From: Rhodoglobus sp.
GTDB lineage: Bacteria; Actinomycetota; Actinomycetes; Actinomycetales; Microbacteriaceae
Length of the DNA: 64,000 nucleotides
Assembly (NCBI GenBank): GCA_025464445.1
Contig: JAODLY010000037.1
Span: 1 to 64,000 of the forward strand
Reading direction: 5' to 3'
Made by a program: the position numbers and the translations under genes
The notes under the pieces: generated by a model
Database searches by the model: none
What the model was told of the DNA's origin: nothing
What the model saw: only the letters and a program-made list of their open reading frames with translations
Part shown: positions 17,376-25,371 of the stretch, in pieces
Numbering within the stretch: position 1 is the stretch's first letter
How the letters are laid out: each line of letters starts with the position of its first letter

Positions 17376-17740
17376 TCGAGTGGTTCACTGCCGTCCAGGT
17401 CGGCGTGGCGGTCATTGCCGGCCTGTTCTGCTTCGTGCTCGGCCTTGCCGGGCGCATCCCGAATGACTACACGCTCGGGGCCACGGCGCTCGTCGAGTTG
17501 CTGCTCGTCGTTCAACTCGTGATCTCCCTTGCGGCGCCGGCTGTCGGAAACCACGCGAGCGGCAGCCTGCTCGAGTTCTGGGTCTACCTCGTCTCCGCGC
17601 TGCTCGTGCCGGCCGCCGCGGTGTTCTGGGCGCTCGTCGACAGGAGCCGCTGGAGCACTGTGGTGCTCGCAGTGGCGTGCTTCGCGATAGCGGTGATGGT
17701 GTACCGAATGGGACAGATCTGGTTCGTCCAGGCCGATTGA
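17372..17740 (+). CDS. Small membrane protein, unknown
   Basis: 122 aa, four predicted membrane helices (about residues 5-25, 32-54, 66-88, 94-114) with short loops. ATG 17372 overlaps the truB stop (ATGA). The family is common beside truB in Microbacteriaceae in my recollection, but no function is known to me. Confidence 0.8.
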   Translation: MIEWFTAVQVGVAVIAGLFCFVLGLAGRIPNDYTLGATALVELLLVVQLVISLAAPAVGNHASGSLLEFWVYLVSALLVPAAAVFWALVDRSRWSTVVLAVACFAIAVMVYRMGQIWFVQAD

Positions 17741-17750
17741 ATCTCTCGCC

Positions 17751-17756
17751 TAGGCT
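17751..17756 (+). promoter_or_regulatory. -10 element TAGGCT
   Basis: TAGGCT lies 6 nt before GTG 17762 (9 nt before ATG 17765), in the 21-nt gap between two membrane-protein genes. Confidence 0.35.
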
Positions 17757-17761
17757 GTTGT

Positions 17762-18184
17762 GTGATGGCTAATACTGGTTCTTCACGGGCGGTCGGGGTC
17801 GGCCGCGTGCTCATCGCCGTGTATGCGGTGCTTGCCCTCGGGGCAACTGCCCGTTCGGTAGTGCAGGTCGCAACGAAGTTCGATGCCGCCCCTGTCGCTT
17901 ACCTGCTTTCCGGGCTTGCGGGTCTCGTCTACATCCTCGCGACCGTCGCGCTCCTAGGTCGAGGCGACGCCTGGTACCGGGTCGCCTGGGTCACGATCGC
18001 CTTCGAGTTCGTCGGTGTGCTCACTGTCGGGTCGCTCAGCCTCTTCGATGCCGCCCTGTTCCCCGCCGATACCGTCTGGTCGTACTACGGCCGCGGCTAC
18101 GTGTTCATCCCGCTCGTGCTGCCGGTGCTCGGCATGCTGTGGTTGTACAGGAACCGGCCGTCACGGGTCGCGGCGGCTGCCTGA
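17762..18184 (+). CDS. Small membrane protein, unknown
   Basis: 140 aa with four hydrophobic helices; the sequence runs GRVLIAVYAVLALGATARS, then segments around YLLSGLAGLVYILATVALLG and WVTIAFEFVGVLTVGSLSLF, and ends in a short basic tail. Actinobacterial proteins of this type lie beside ribF. Start is GTG 17762 if leaderless, or the adjacent ATG 17765. Function unknown. Confidence 0.78.
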   Translation: MMANTGSSRAVGVGRVLIAVYAVLALGATARSVVQVATKFDAAPVAYLLSGLAGLVYILATVALLGRGDAWYRVAWVTIAFEFVGVLTVGSLSLFDAALFPADTVWSYYGRGYVFIPLVLPVLGMLWLYRNRPSRVAAAA

Positions 18185-18186
18185 CG

Positions 18187-19125
18187 ATGCTCGTCTTCGA
18201 ATCTCTTACCGAAGTACCGGCCGACTTCGGCCCCAGCGCCGTCACTATCGGCAAATTCGACGGCGTGCACGCCGGCCATCGAGCGGTCATCCGCCGGCTG
18301 CTGGAGGTAGCGGGGGAGCGCGGCCTGGTTTCCGCCGCGCTCACCTTCGACCGCAATCCACTCAGCACCCTCGACCCCGAGCATTGCCCCGACCCGCTCG
18401 TGAGCAATGCGCAGAAGCTCGAGCTGCTGGCATCCACCGGCATTGACGCTGCCCTCATGGTGAAGTTCGACCGGGCGTTCAGCGAACTACCGCCCGAAGA
18501 CTTCGTGCGCTCGATACTCGTCGACGCGCTGCACGCGAAGATCGTGCTCGTCGGCTCCGACTTCCGGTTCGGCGCCCGCGGCGCGGGCACGGTCACGACA
18601 CTCCGGCAATTCGGGAGTGACCTGGGCTTCGAGGTGCTCGTGGTCGGGGATGTCACGCCCGACGGCCAGCGCAGGGCGTCATCCACCTGGATCCGGGAGT
18701 TGCTCGCCGAGGGCCGGGTCGTCGAGGCGGCGGAACTGCTCGGCAGCCTGCCGAGCGTCAGGGCGATGGTCGTGCACGGCGAGCAGCGCGGGCGAACCCT
18801 CGGCTACCCCACAGCAAACCTGTCGCCTGACGTGGAGGGCTACGTTCCCGCCGACGGCGTGTACGCCGCATGGCTCACCGTCGACGGCACGAGGTACCCG
18901 GCTGCCGTTTCGATCGGCAACAACCCGACGTTCGAGGGGGTGCCCGATAAGCAGGTAGAGGCGCACGTGATCGATGAGACGCTCGACCTCTATGACAGGG
19001 TCGTCGAGCTCTCCTTCGTCGAATTCATCCGTGGCATGCGCAAGTTCGAGAGCGCCGACGCGCTCGCCGAGCAGATGGGTGCCGACGAGCGCTGGATCCG
19101 CGACATCCTGGGCGTGCGCAAGTGA
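18187..19125 (+). CDS. ribF: Bifunctional riboflavin kinase/FAD synthetase
   Basis: RibF (312 aa) phosphorylates riboflavin to FMN and adenylylates FMN to FAD. The N-terminal nucleotidyltransferase half has TIGKFDGVHAGHRAVI (GxxDGxHxGH) and later SSTWIRELLAEG (ISSTxIR-like). The C-terminal kinase half has RGRTLGYPTANL, with the GxPTAN Mg-ATP site, and AAVSIGNNPTF. ATG 18187 is 2 nt after the preceding stop. The stop overlaps the following MFS start. Confidence 0.95.
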   Translation: MLVFESLTEVPADFGPSAVTIGKFDGVHAGHRAVIRRLLEVAGERGLVSAALTFDRNPLSTLDPEHCPDPLVSNAQKLELLASTGIDAALMVKFDRAFSELPPEDFVRSILVDALHAKIVLVGSDFRFGARGAGTVTTLRQFGSDLGFEVLVVGDVTPDGQRRASSTWIRELLAEGRVVEAAELLGSLPSVRAMVVHGEQRGRTLGYPTANLSPDVEGYVPADGVYAAWLTVDGTRYPAAVSIGNNPTFEGVPDKQVEAHVIDETLDLYDRVVELSFVEFIRGMRKFESADALAEQMGADERWIRDILGVRK

Positions 19126-20342
19126 GCCAGACCGGGCCGAGGTCGCTGTGGGCTGGGCGCACGGCCGCCGTTCTCGGCATCCTGCTCATCGCGCTGAACC
19201 TCCGCACCGCAGTCGCGGCGATCTCCCCGATCGTCGCGCTCGTGTCAAAGGACATCCCGCTCGACAGCGTCGGTCTCGGGGTGCTCGGCACCCTGCCGCC
19301 CATCGCATTCGCGGCATCCGGGCTCGTGGCGCCGCTTGTCGCGCGCCGCATCGGGCTCGAGACGACGCTCGTGCTCGCTTGTCTGGCGATGGTCGTCGGG
19401 CCGCTCGTGAGGGCCGCAGCGCCCAACTATTTGACCTTGCTGGCGGGAAGCGCCGTCACCCTCGCGGGCATGGGTTTCAGCAACATCATGCTGCCGCCCG
19501 CCGTGAAGAAGTACTTCCCTGACCGCATCGGCCAGCTCACCGCCGCATACGCGACGCTCATGTCGATAAGCATTTCGGTGCCCCCGCTCATCGCGACCCC
19601 CGTCGGCGCGGCTTACGGATGGCGCGTGTCTGTCGGGTCGTGGGCGCTGCTGGCCGCCTGCGCGCTCGTGCCGTGGATGGTTGTACGGGTGCATGCGGGC
19701 AGGGTGGCCGCACGGGAGCGCGCAGAGAACCTCGTTCCGGAACCGCGCGCCGACCTGCTGAACAAGATGCGCCACTCGCGTACGGCTATCGCGATATCGG
19801 TAGCGTTCGCGGTGACAGCGCTCAATATGTATTCGTTCTTCGCGTGGCTGCCAGAGCTGCTCAAAGAGAGGGCGGGCTCGTCGGCTGCGGATTCGGGTTC
19901 GCTGCTCTTCCTCTTCGGGATCGTCGGCCTTCCGCTCGCCCTTGTGACGCCGATTCTTGCCGCGAGGGTGCGCAATGTCGGGTCCGTCGTGGGCGCCGGC
20001 GTCGTGCTGTTCGTCGCAGGCTATCTCGGCCTGCTGGTCGTGCCCACGATTCTCACCTGGTTGTGGGTGCTGCTCACGGGGACGGGCTCCATAATCTTCC
20101 CGCTCTGCCTTGCCCTCATCGGGTTGCGCACGAGGGGTCCGGATGGCGCTGTCGCCCTGAGCGGGTTCGTCCAGGGGATCGGCTACGCGGCGGCGGCACT
20201 CGGCCCGCTGCTCTTCGGCATCCTGCACGACGCAACGGGAGGCTGGACGGTGCCCCTGCTCTTCCTGGTTGCCACGAGCCTCGTGGCGATCGTGCCCGCA
20301 TTCCTGCTCAGGCGGCCGACATTCGTCGAAGACGAACTCTAG
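19122..20342 (+). CDS. MFS transporter, CynX/NimT type
   Basis: 406 aa, 12 hydrophobic helices. N-terminal LIALNLRTAVAAISPIVALV and the loop LVARRIGLETTL resemble the cyanate/2-nitroimidazole transporter (CynX/NimT) subgroup. GTG 19122 overlaps the ribF stop (GTGA). Substrate cannot be read from sequence. It ends in a convergent arrangement with the ROK kinase gene, with a palindromic repeat between. Confidence 0.88.
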   Translation: MSQTGPRSLWAGRTAAVLGILLIALNLRTAVAAISPIVALVSKDIPLDSVGLGVLGTLPPIAFAASGLVAPLVARRIGLETTLVLACLAMVVGPLVRAAAPNYLTLLAGSAVTLAGMGFSNIMLPPAVKKYFPDRIGQLTAAYATLMSISISVPPLIATPVGAAYGWRVSVGSWALLAACALVPWMVVRVHAGRVAARERAENLVPEPRADLLNKMRHSRTAIAISVAFAVTALNMYSFFAWLPELLKERAGSSAADSGSLLFLFGIVGLPLALVTPILAARVRNVGSVVGAGVVLFVAGYLGLLVVPTILTWLWVLLTGTGSIIFPLCLALIGLRTRGPDGAVALSGFVQGIGYAAAALGPLLFGILHDATGGWTVPLLFLVATSLVAIVPAFLLRRPTFVEDEL

Positions 20343-20394
20343 GCGACGCGCGCCGCCGTCGCCGCCGCGCGGATTCGACGGTGTCGAAATTGAG

Positions 20395-20454
20395 GTCGAG
20401 ACTCCAGTTTTTGCGAACAGGCCTCCGACAACTCGCAACAAGTGGATTCTCGGC
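20395..20454. repeat. Interspersed palindromic element, copy B
   Basis: A 22-nt arm at 20395-20416 (containing CTCCAGTTTTTGCGA) is repeated inverted at 20433-20454 (containing TCGCAACAAGTGGA) with 18 of 22 positions complementary and a 16-nt spacer. Its left arm matches 18 of 22 positions of copy A at 11674. It sits between two convergent genes and could also serve as a bidirectional terminator. Confidence 0.55.
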
Positions 20455-20528
20455 GCCCACAACGACGCCGGAGGGAGCGGCGAACGGCGAACGGCGGCCG
20501 GCGCCGGACGGGCCGAACGCTCCGAGCT

Positions 20529-21461
20529 CTAGGCCACGACGTGCTCGCGGTGGATGAGTGCCGCCGCCCCGATGAGCGGCCCCTCACCCGACAACCCGGA
20601 GGGGATCACGCGCACCTTCGCCACGAACGGGAAGGGGGCGCGCTTCGCAATCGCCTCGCGCACGAAGTCGAAGATGTCTGGGGTCACGTGCGAGAAGCCG
20701 CCGCCGATCGCGACGACCTCGAGATCGACGAGTGCTGTGGCGGAGGCTATGGCCTGCCCGATCGCCGTCCCCGAACGCCTGACCGCCGCTATGGCTATCG
20801 CATCCCCCGCCGCGTACCCTGCCGCGAGGTCTTCTCCCGTCGCACCTGTCCAGCCCTGGCTGCGGGCCCAGGCCACGGTATTCGGCCCGGATGCCACGGC
20901 CTCGACGCATCCCGTTCCACCGCACAGGCACGGCTCGTCGAAGCCGCCCACCTCGACATGGCCGATGTGGCCGGCGTTACCCGTCGGGCCGGCTACCGCC
21001 ATGCCGCCGAGGATCAACCCGCCGCCGATGCCGGTGGACACGACCATGCCCATGAGGTTGTTCTCACCCCGTGCCGCGCCGACCCAATGTTCGGCGATGG
21101 TGATGCACTCGCCGTCCATGCGCAGGCTCACGGGCAGTCCGGGCACGAGGTCGGCGACCTGTTGGCGTAGCGGGTAGTCGCGCCAGGCGGGGAGGTTGAG
21201 GGGGGAGACGAGCCCATCGGCGACGCTGATCGGCCCCGCGCTGCCGATTCCGGCCCCGACGAGAGTCGCGTCATCCGGAAGCGTCGCAAGAGCCTGGACT
21301 ACGACGCTGTGCGCGCTCGCGGCCAGCTGCCCACTCGTTGACTCCCGGCCCGTTGGCGCGCGAAATCGGCTGCCGGGGAGCAGGGCGCCGTTCGGGTCGA
21401 CGAGAGCGGCCTCGATCTTCGTGCCGCCAAGGTCTACCCCGAGGGCGTAGCTGCCGCTCAC
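20529..21461 (-). CDS. ROK family sugar kinase (glucokinase-like)
   Basis: 310 aa. The N-terminal phosphate loop is LGVDLGGTKIEAALVD. The ROK zinc motif is complete: GHIGHVEVGG followed by CLCGGTGCVEAVASG. Catalytic Asp lies in LRMDGECITIAEH (the D/N-D of ROK kinases). It would phosphorylate a hexose such as glucose or N-acetylmannosamine; glucokinase is the best guess because no DNA-binding domain is present. GTG 21461 overlaps the preceding membrane-protein gene by 4 nt, which excludes the long upstream extension of the frame. Confidence 0.92.
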   Translation of the reverse strand: MSGSYALGVDLGGTKIEAALVDPNGALLPGSRFRAPTGRESTSGQLAASAHSVVVQALATLPDDATLVGAGIGSAGPISVADGLVSPLNLPAWRDYPLRQQVADLVPGLPVSLRMDGECITIAEHWVGAARGENNLMGMVVSTGIGGGLILGGMAVAGPTGNAGHIGHVEVGGFDEPCLCGGTGCVEAVASGPNTVAWARSQGWTGATGEDLAAGYAAGDAIAIAAVRRSGTAIGQAIASATALVDLEVVAIGGGFSHVTPDIFDFVREAIAKRAPFPFVAKVRVIPSGLSGEGPLIGAAALIHREHVVA

Positions 21462-21841
21462 GGGACGGTGAGCCCCGCCACCCACGAGCCCAGGTAGAAC
21501 AGGCCGACAGTCACGATGATCGCGGCGAGCGGCCAGTAGAAGCCGTAGCGCTTGCGCACCATGTTCACCACGAAGAAGCCGAGTCCGAGGAAAAAGGCGA
21601 GAACCGCGACGGCCATGAGGCCGTAGACCACAATCGAGAGCACAGTCGAGTTGCAGGTGAGGCCCTGGTACGGCCCCGCACCGCATCCGGTGTTGAGCGC
21701 GCCGTACTGCACTGCCGAGAGCAGCACGCCGAGGCCCAGTGACAGGGAGATGACCAGCAGGACGACACCCGCAACGATGTCGAGCACCACGAGCACCACG
21801 TTGCGTTTCTTCGGCAGCGCTGCCGGGCTCGAACTCGTCAT
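21458..21841 (-). CDS. Small membrane protein (DUF6264-like)
   Basis: 127 aa with three hydrophobic helices (about residues 14-38, 60-85, 95-118) and two cysteines in the loop after helix 1 (TGCGAGPYQGLTC) that could form an extracytoplasmic disulfide. ATG 21841 has TAGGCT 7 nt upstream. It is translationally coupled to the ROK kinase. The DUF name is from memory; function unknown. Confidence 0.75.
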   Translation of the reverse strand: MTSSSPAALPKKRNVVLVVLDIVAGVVLLVISLSLGLGVLLSAVQYGALNTGCGAGPYQGLTCNSTVLSIVVYGLMAVAVLAFFLGLGFFVVNMVRKRYGFYWPLAAIIVTVGLFYLGSWVAGLTVP

Positions 21842-21847
21842 GGGCAC

Positions 21848-21853
21848 AGCCTA
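21848..21853 (-). promoter_or_regulatory. -10 element TAGGCT (minus strand)
   Basis: Ends 7 nt before ATG 21841 and so selects it over the in-frame GTG at 21847. It would drive the membrane-protein/ROK-kinase pair. Confidence 0.45.
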
Positions 21854-21929
21854 TTCGCCACGCGGCGGCCTCATGGTCACGACGATCCGGCGCCCAGCGA
21901 GTCACGGGCACGTCGTCAGGTGCGAGACG

Positions 21930-21935
21930 TACAGT
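21930..21935 (+). promoter_or_regulatory. -10 element TACAGT
   Basis: Ends 7 nt before GTG 21942, which decides the start of the SRPBCC gene in favour of a leaderless transcript. Confidence 0.45.
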
Positions 21936-21941
21936 GTCGGC

Positions 21942-22427
21942 GTGGGCGAATCCTGGCTGGTCTTCGAGTGCGACTTCGAGTTCCCGCGCGTCATCGTGTG
22001 GGATGCCCTGCTAGACCCCGACCTCGTGTCCGGCTGGTTCGCCGAGGCACACATCACGCCCGAGGTCGGCGGGGAGTACAACCTGCGCTGGGCGCACCGC
22101 CAGGGCCAGCCCCTCACACCGGGCCGCATCTCCGTCATGCACCCGCTCGAGAGGCTCGATGTCGACACGACCGACGCCGGGCGCATCCGGTTCGAGCTCA
22201 CCGAGTTACCGGTCGGCAGCAGGGGCACGAGCACGCGACTGCGCGTCACTGTCGACGCCTCAGGCGACGTCGTACTCGACGCGCGAGCGAAGGCCGACTG
22301 GCTCACCAACCTCGACCAGCTCGAAGACCTGCTGCGCGGGCATCCCGTCGATTGGGCGAACTGGGACAGGGACAGGCACGACGCCTGGATCCGTCATCTC
22401 GGTGAGGCGGAGAACTCCACGGCATGA
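21942..22427 (+). CDS. SRPBCC/AHSA1 domain protein
   Basis: 161 aa START-like fold. It opens with a beta strand ending FECDFEFPRVIVWDALLDPDLVSGWFAEA, typical of activator-of-Hsp90-like (AHSA1) proteins, followed by EVGGEYNLRW and a long C-terminal helix (KADWLTNLDQLEDLL). These proteins bind hydrophobic ligands in a cavity; the ligand is unknown. An ATG at 21873 is in frame, but GTG 21942 fits both the domain boundary and the TACAGT promoter. Confidence 0.75.
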   Translation: MGESWLVFECDFEFPRVIVWDALLDPDLVSGWFAEAHITPEVGGEYNLRWAHRQGQPLTPGRISVMHPLERLDVDTTDAGRIRFELTELPVGSRGTSTRLRVTVDASGDVVLDARAKADWLTNLDQLEDLLRGHPVDWANWDRDRHDAWIRHLGEAENSTA

Positions 22428-22434
22428 CCCGGAC

Positions 22435-22440
22435 TACCCT
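22435..22440 (+). promoter_or_regulatory. -10 element TACCCT
   Basis: Ends 7 nt before ATG 22447, in the 19-nt gap after the SRPBCC gene. Confidence 0.4.
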
Positions 22441-22446
22441 TCCGGC

Positions 22447-22800
22447 ATGACGCACATGATTTCACTGCTCGTGCAGGCCGCAGCAGAGCCGGACGGCATC
22501 AATCCCTGGGGCATGCTTGGCTGCGCGCTCACCTACGCCGCTGCGATGTTCGCCGCCGTCGACGCCATCGCCGATCAGCTGCTACGCAAGGGTGAGGCAG
22601 AGGGCCCCAGGGCCGTTCACGCCCTGCGGCTCAAGATGGGATCGAAGCTCGCCGCGGCGGCGATAGCAGTGCTGACCGCGGCGATCGTGCTCATCATCGA
22701 CAACAACTGGGCGGCTTTCGCGGTCTTGTCCGTGCTGTTCGCCGCCATCGTCGCCTGGGTGTATTACGTGTACCGCCAGGGGTCGAGCGCGCCCAGGTAG
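22447..22800 (+). CDS. Small membrane protein, unknown
   Basis: 117 aa. One hydrophobic segment around WGMLGCALTYAAAMFAAVDAI and two more near the C-terminus (KLAAAAIAVLTAAIVLII, AFAVLSVLFAAIVAWVYYVY), separated by a charged linker. Start ATG 22447 appears leaderless. No family recognised. It is the last gene before the nucleoside island. Confidence 0.75.
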   Translation: MTHMISLLVQAAAEPDGINPWGMLGCALTYAAAMFAAVDAIADQLLRKGEAEGPRAVHALRLKMGSKLAAAAIAVLTAAIVLIIDNNWAAFAVLSVLFAAIVAWVYYVYRQGSSAPR

Positions 22801-22895
22801 GGGCGTTCCACCAGCCGGCTCGGTTCTCGACGGACCGATTGCCGCGGTGCGCCCGCCGGCCGTCCACGCGGCTGAGCGCTCGATAGCGCGGAAAC

Positions 22896-22909
22896 TGCTC
22901 GTATGAGCA
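22896..22909. promoter_or_regulatory. Operator 1, TGCTCGTATGAGCA (probable SorC site)
   Basis: Near-perfect palindrome, 13 of 14 bases identical to the site at 33854-33867 upstream of the SorC-family regulator gene; both are followed by GACG or GACGG. It ends 5 nt before the -35 of the kinase-operon promoter, a position more typical of activation than of blocking. Confidence 0.6.
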
Positions 22910-22914
22910 GACGA

Positions 22915-22944
22915 TTGACGCGAAGAATCCGCACTCGATAGCGT
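22915..22944 (+). promoter_or_regulatory. Promoter of the kinase-aldolase-gntR-hydrolase operon
   Basis: -35 TTGACG (22915-22920), 18-nt spacer, -10 TAGCGT (22939-22944). This is the best-formed promoter in the window. Transcription should begin near 22951, giving a 31-nt leader to ATG 22982. Confidence 0.6.
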
Positions 22945-22947
22945 GCG

Positions 22948-22962
22948 CTTGTACATACTTGT
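22948..22962. promoter_or_regulatory. Possible GntR operator at the transcription start
   Basis: CTTGTACATACTTGT covers the predicted transcription start. Its core GTACATAC has the GT-N4-AC form of GntR-family sites. A GntR/UTRA gene is the third gene of this operon, so autoregulated repression is plausible. Confidence 0.35.
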
Positions 22963-22981
22963 TCAGGTACACGAGCGGACA

Positions 22982-23908
22982 ATGAAGATCGCTATTGCTG
23001 GTGGATACGGCGTCGGAATGACGATGCGTCTCGCACGTGCGCCGCGCGCCGGGGAGACGGTTTCTGGCGGCGTCCTGGCTATCGGCCCCGGCGGCAAGGG
23101 ATCGAACCAGGCAATCGCCGCGGCCAGGCTCGGTGCCAGTGCATCCCTCCTGACGGCGGTCGGCGCCGACGAGCAGGCCAGCCGGGCACGCGCCCTCTGG
23201 GCCTCGGAGGGTGTCGCCACCGGCCATGTCGTGACGACTGCCACCCCGACGATGACCGGCTTCATCCTGGTCGAGCCCGATGGCGAGAACCGCATCGCGA
23301 TCGCGCCGGGTGCGCTCGACGAGCTCGAGCCCGTGCATGTCGAGGCCTTTCGGGATGAGATCGCGAGCGCGGACATCCTGCTCGTCTCCCTGGAGATCCC
23401 CCTGGTTGCGGCCACCGCGGCCCTACGCATCGCGCGGGAGACGGGAACACCGGCGATCCTGAACCCGGCTCCAGCGGTGCGCATTGCCGATGAGGTCCTC
23501 GCGCTCGCGAGCATCCTCACGCCCAATCTCGGCGAAGCGCTCATCCTGCTCGGTGACCGCCCGGATGCCCCGGCCGACCCCGAGCGACTGGCCCGCGCCC
23601 TCGCCGATCGGTCGGGCGCGGCCGTTGTCATAACCCTCGGGGCATCCGGTTGCTTTGTCGTGGATGGGGACAACGCGTACCTGGTCCCCGCCGTCGATGC
23701 CGGTCCCGTCGTCGACACGGTCGGTGCCGGGGACGCCTTTTCCGCCGCCCTCGCTGTTGCGCTCGGCGGGGGCAGCTCACTCGAGGATGCGGTGCGTTTC
23801 GCGTCGTGCGCGGGGGCACTTGCCGTCACCATTCCCGAGGTCGTTCCGGCCCTGCCCCGGCTGGCCGATGTCGAGCGGCTGCTGCAGGCGATGGGATCGC
23901 ATGCCTGA
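22982..23908 (+). CDS. PfkB family carbohydrate kinase (ribokinase-like)
   Basis: 308 aa. Sugar-side signature GPGGKGSNQAIAAARLGA near the N-terminus and the catalytic DTVGAGDAFSAALAVAL near the C-terminus, with the ATP-side TPNLGEALILLG between. Likely phosphorylates ribose or deoxyribose released from nucleosides. It overlaps the downstream deoC-like gene by 8 nt, so a kinase feeding a 5-phosphate to an aldolase is a natural pair (deoxyribokinase is a reasonable guess). Start ATG 22982 (MKIAIAGGYGVG); the upstream in-frame ATG at 22943 lies in the promoter. Confidence 0.88.
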   Translation: MKIAIAGGYGVGMTMRLARAPRAGETVSGGVLAIGPGGKGSNQAIAAARLGASASLLTAVGADEQASRARALWASEGVATGHVVTTATPTMTGFILVEPDGENRIAIAPGALDELEPVHVEAFRDEIASADILLVSLEIPLVAATAALRIARETGTPAILNPAPAVRIADEVLALASILTPNLGEALILLGDRPDAPADPERLARALADRSGAAVVITLGASGCFVVDGDNAYLVPAVDAGPVVDTVGAGDAFSAALAVALGGGSSLEDAVRFASCAGALAVTIPEVVPALPRLADVERLLQAMGSHA

Positions 23909-24590
23909 GCCCCTCTCCGCGGCGGGCCTCGCGCCGTTCATCCAGCACACCCTCATCGAGACGGGCGTTACCAGGCAGCGCATGATCCGGCACGCGCGGG
24001 AATGCATCGAATACGGCTTCGACGCCGCGATGGTTCCCGGCTCATGGGTCGCGCTCGTCGCGGGGGAGCTGCGCGGCACCGGCATCGGCATCGCTTCAGC
24101 CATCGATTTTCCGACGGTTGGTGTCATGACTTCGGCGGGCAAGGCCGCGGAGGCCGTCGAGCTCGTGCGCCTGGGCGCGACCCAGATCGACATCGGAGTG
24201 CAGGTCGGCTGGCTCAAGAGCGGCATGATCGACGAGTTCCAGGAAGACATCGCCGGCGTCGTGCGCGCCAGCGGCGTGCCGATCAAGGTCATGCTCGAGC
24301 TGCCCCTGCTCACCATGGATGAGCGCGAACTGGCGGTGTCCCTCGCGGTCGCCGCAGGCGCCTCCTACCTGAAGAACGCGAGCAGCGGCGCGATCGAGAC
24401 CGCGAACCCGGAGAGCATCGCCTGGCTTGTGGCGCGTGCGCCCGCCGGTGTGCTGGTCAAGGCATCCGGTTCCATCAAGTCCGCGGAACAGGCCATCTCC
24501 CTCATCGAGGCCGGTGCGTCGCTTCTGGGGACGAGCGCCGGCATCGAGATCGTCACGGGCGCGGCCAGCGAGATGACGCGGGCCTACTGA
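23901..24590 (+). CDS. DeoC/LacD-type class I aldolase
   Basis: 229 aa TIM barrel of the deoxyribose-phosphate aldolase family. Three active-site positions are recognisable: Asp in QIDIGVQVG, the Schiff-base Lys in SYLKNASSG (DeoC: FIKTSTG), and the second Lys in VLVKASGSIKS (DeoC: KPAGGIR). It is more divergent than the DeoC at 34871 but not degenerate. Proposed reaction is cleavage of 2-deoxyribose-5-phosphate or a related sugar phosphate. Tight coupling to the PfkB kinase before it and the gntR gene after it (TGATG overlap). Confidence 0.8.
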   Translation: MPEPLSAAGLAPFIQHTLIETGVTRQRMIRHARECIEYGFDAAMVPGSWVALVAGELRGTGIGIASAIDFPTVGVMTSAGKAAEAVELVRLGATQIDIGVQVGWLKSGMIDEFQEDIAGVVRASGVPIKVMLELPLLTMDERELAVSLAVAAGASYLKNASSGAIETANPESIAWLVARAPAGVLVKASGSIKSAEQAISLIEAGASLLGTSAGIEIVTGAASEMTRAY

Positions 24591-25360
24591 TGATGGAGAT
24601 GTTCACACTCGGCTCAGACGCCAGTTCCACCCTCGACCGCGATTCCTCGGAGTTCCTGCACTCGCAGATCTCCGACGCGATCCGGATGACCATCGCCTCG
24701 GGTGAATGGCCGCCGCGTCACCGGCTGAAGCCCGAGCCAGAGCTCGCGATCGATCTCGGGGTGAGTCGTGGCACGCTGCGGCGCGCACTCGCGACGCTTA
24801 TCGAAGAGGGACTGCTCAAGCAGTCGCGGGGCAGGGGAACCTTCGTAACCGAGGCGCTCATCGAGCCAGCTGTCGCGCAGAAGCTGAGCACGCTGTCCGA
24901 AGACTTCGCCAGCCAGGGTGTGAACCTCAGCACCTCGGTGATCTCGGTCGACACGGGGGAGCCGCCGTCGGTGGTGGCATCACTGCTGCGGGTGCCGCAC
25001 GGCACAGCCGTACTCAGGCTGACGAGGTCGCGTGCAACCGCTGAACTGCCGATAGCCCTGCTCCGCAACTACGTGCGGCTCGATCTCGCGCCGGGCATCG
25101 AGGGGGTCGATTTCTCCACGACCACGCTCTTCGGCGCACTCGAGGGCAGCTACGGGCTCAAGATCGGCAGCGCCCGCCGCACCTTCAGTGCAGTCGCCGC
25201 CGCCGGCGAGGTCTCTCGTGCCCTCGGCGTCGCCGATGGCACGCCCGTGCAGTATCTCGAACAGTTGACGTTCCTGTCCGACGGTCGTCCCGTCGAGTAC
25301 TCGGACGTCTGGATCAACAGCGCCGAACTACGCGTTGTCACCCTGCTGGCCCGCCGATAG
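24590..25360 (+). CDS. GntR family regulator with UTRA domain
   Basis: 256 aa. The winged helix spans about residues 22-90 (FLHSQISDAIRMTIASGEWP, KPEPELAIDLGVSRGTLRRALATLIEEGLL, GRGTFV). The C-terminal UTRA effector domain (about 100-250) places it in the HutC subfamily, which usually binds sugar phosphates or amino sugars. Being inside the operon, it probably represses the promoter at 22915-22944 and responds to a pathway intermediate such as a pentose phosphate. Confidence 0.9.
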   Translation: MMEMFTLGSDASSTLDRDSSEFLHSQISDAIRMTIASGEWPPRHRLKPEPELAIDLGVSRGTLRRALATLIEEGLLKQSRGRGTFVTEALIEPAVAQKLSTLSEDFASQGVNLSTSVISVDTGEPPSVVASLLRVPHGTAVLRLTRSRATAELPIALLRNYVRLDLAPGIEGVDFSTTTLFGALEGSYGLKIGSARRTFSAVAAAGEVSRALGVADGTPVQYLEQLTFLSDGRPVEYSDVWINSAELRVVTLLARR

Positions 25361-25371
25361 AAAGAGGAAAA

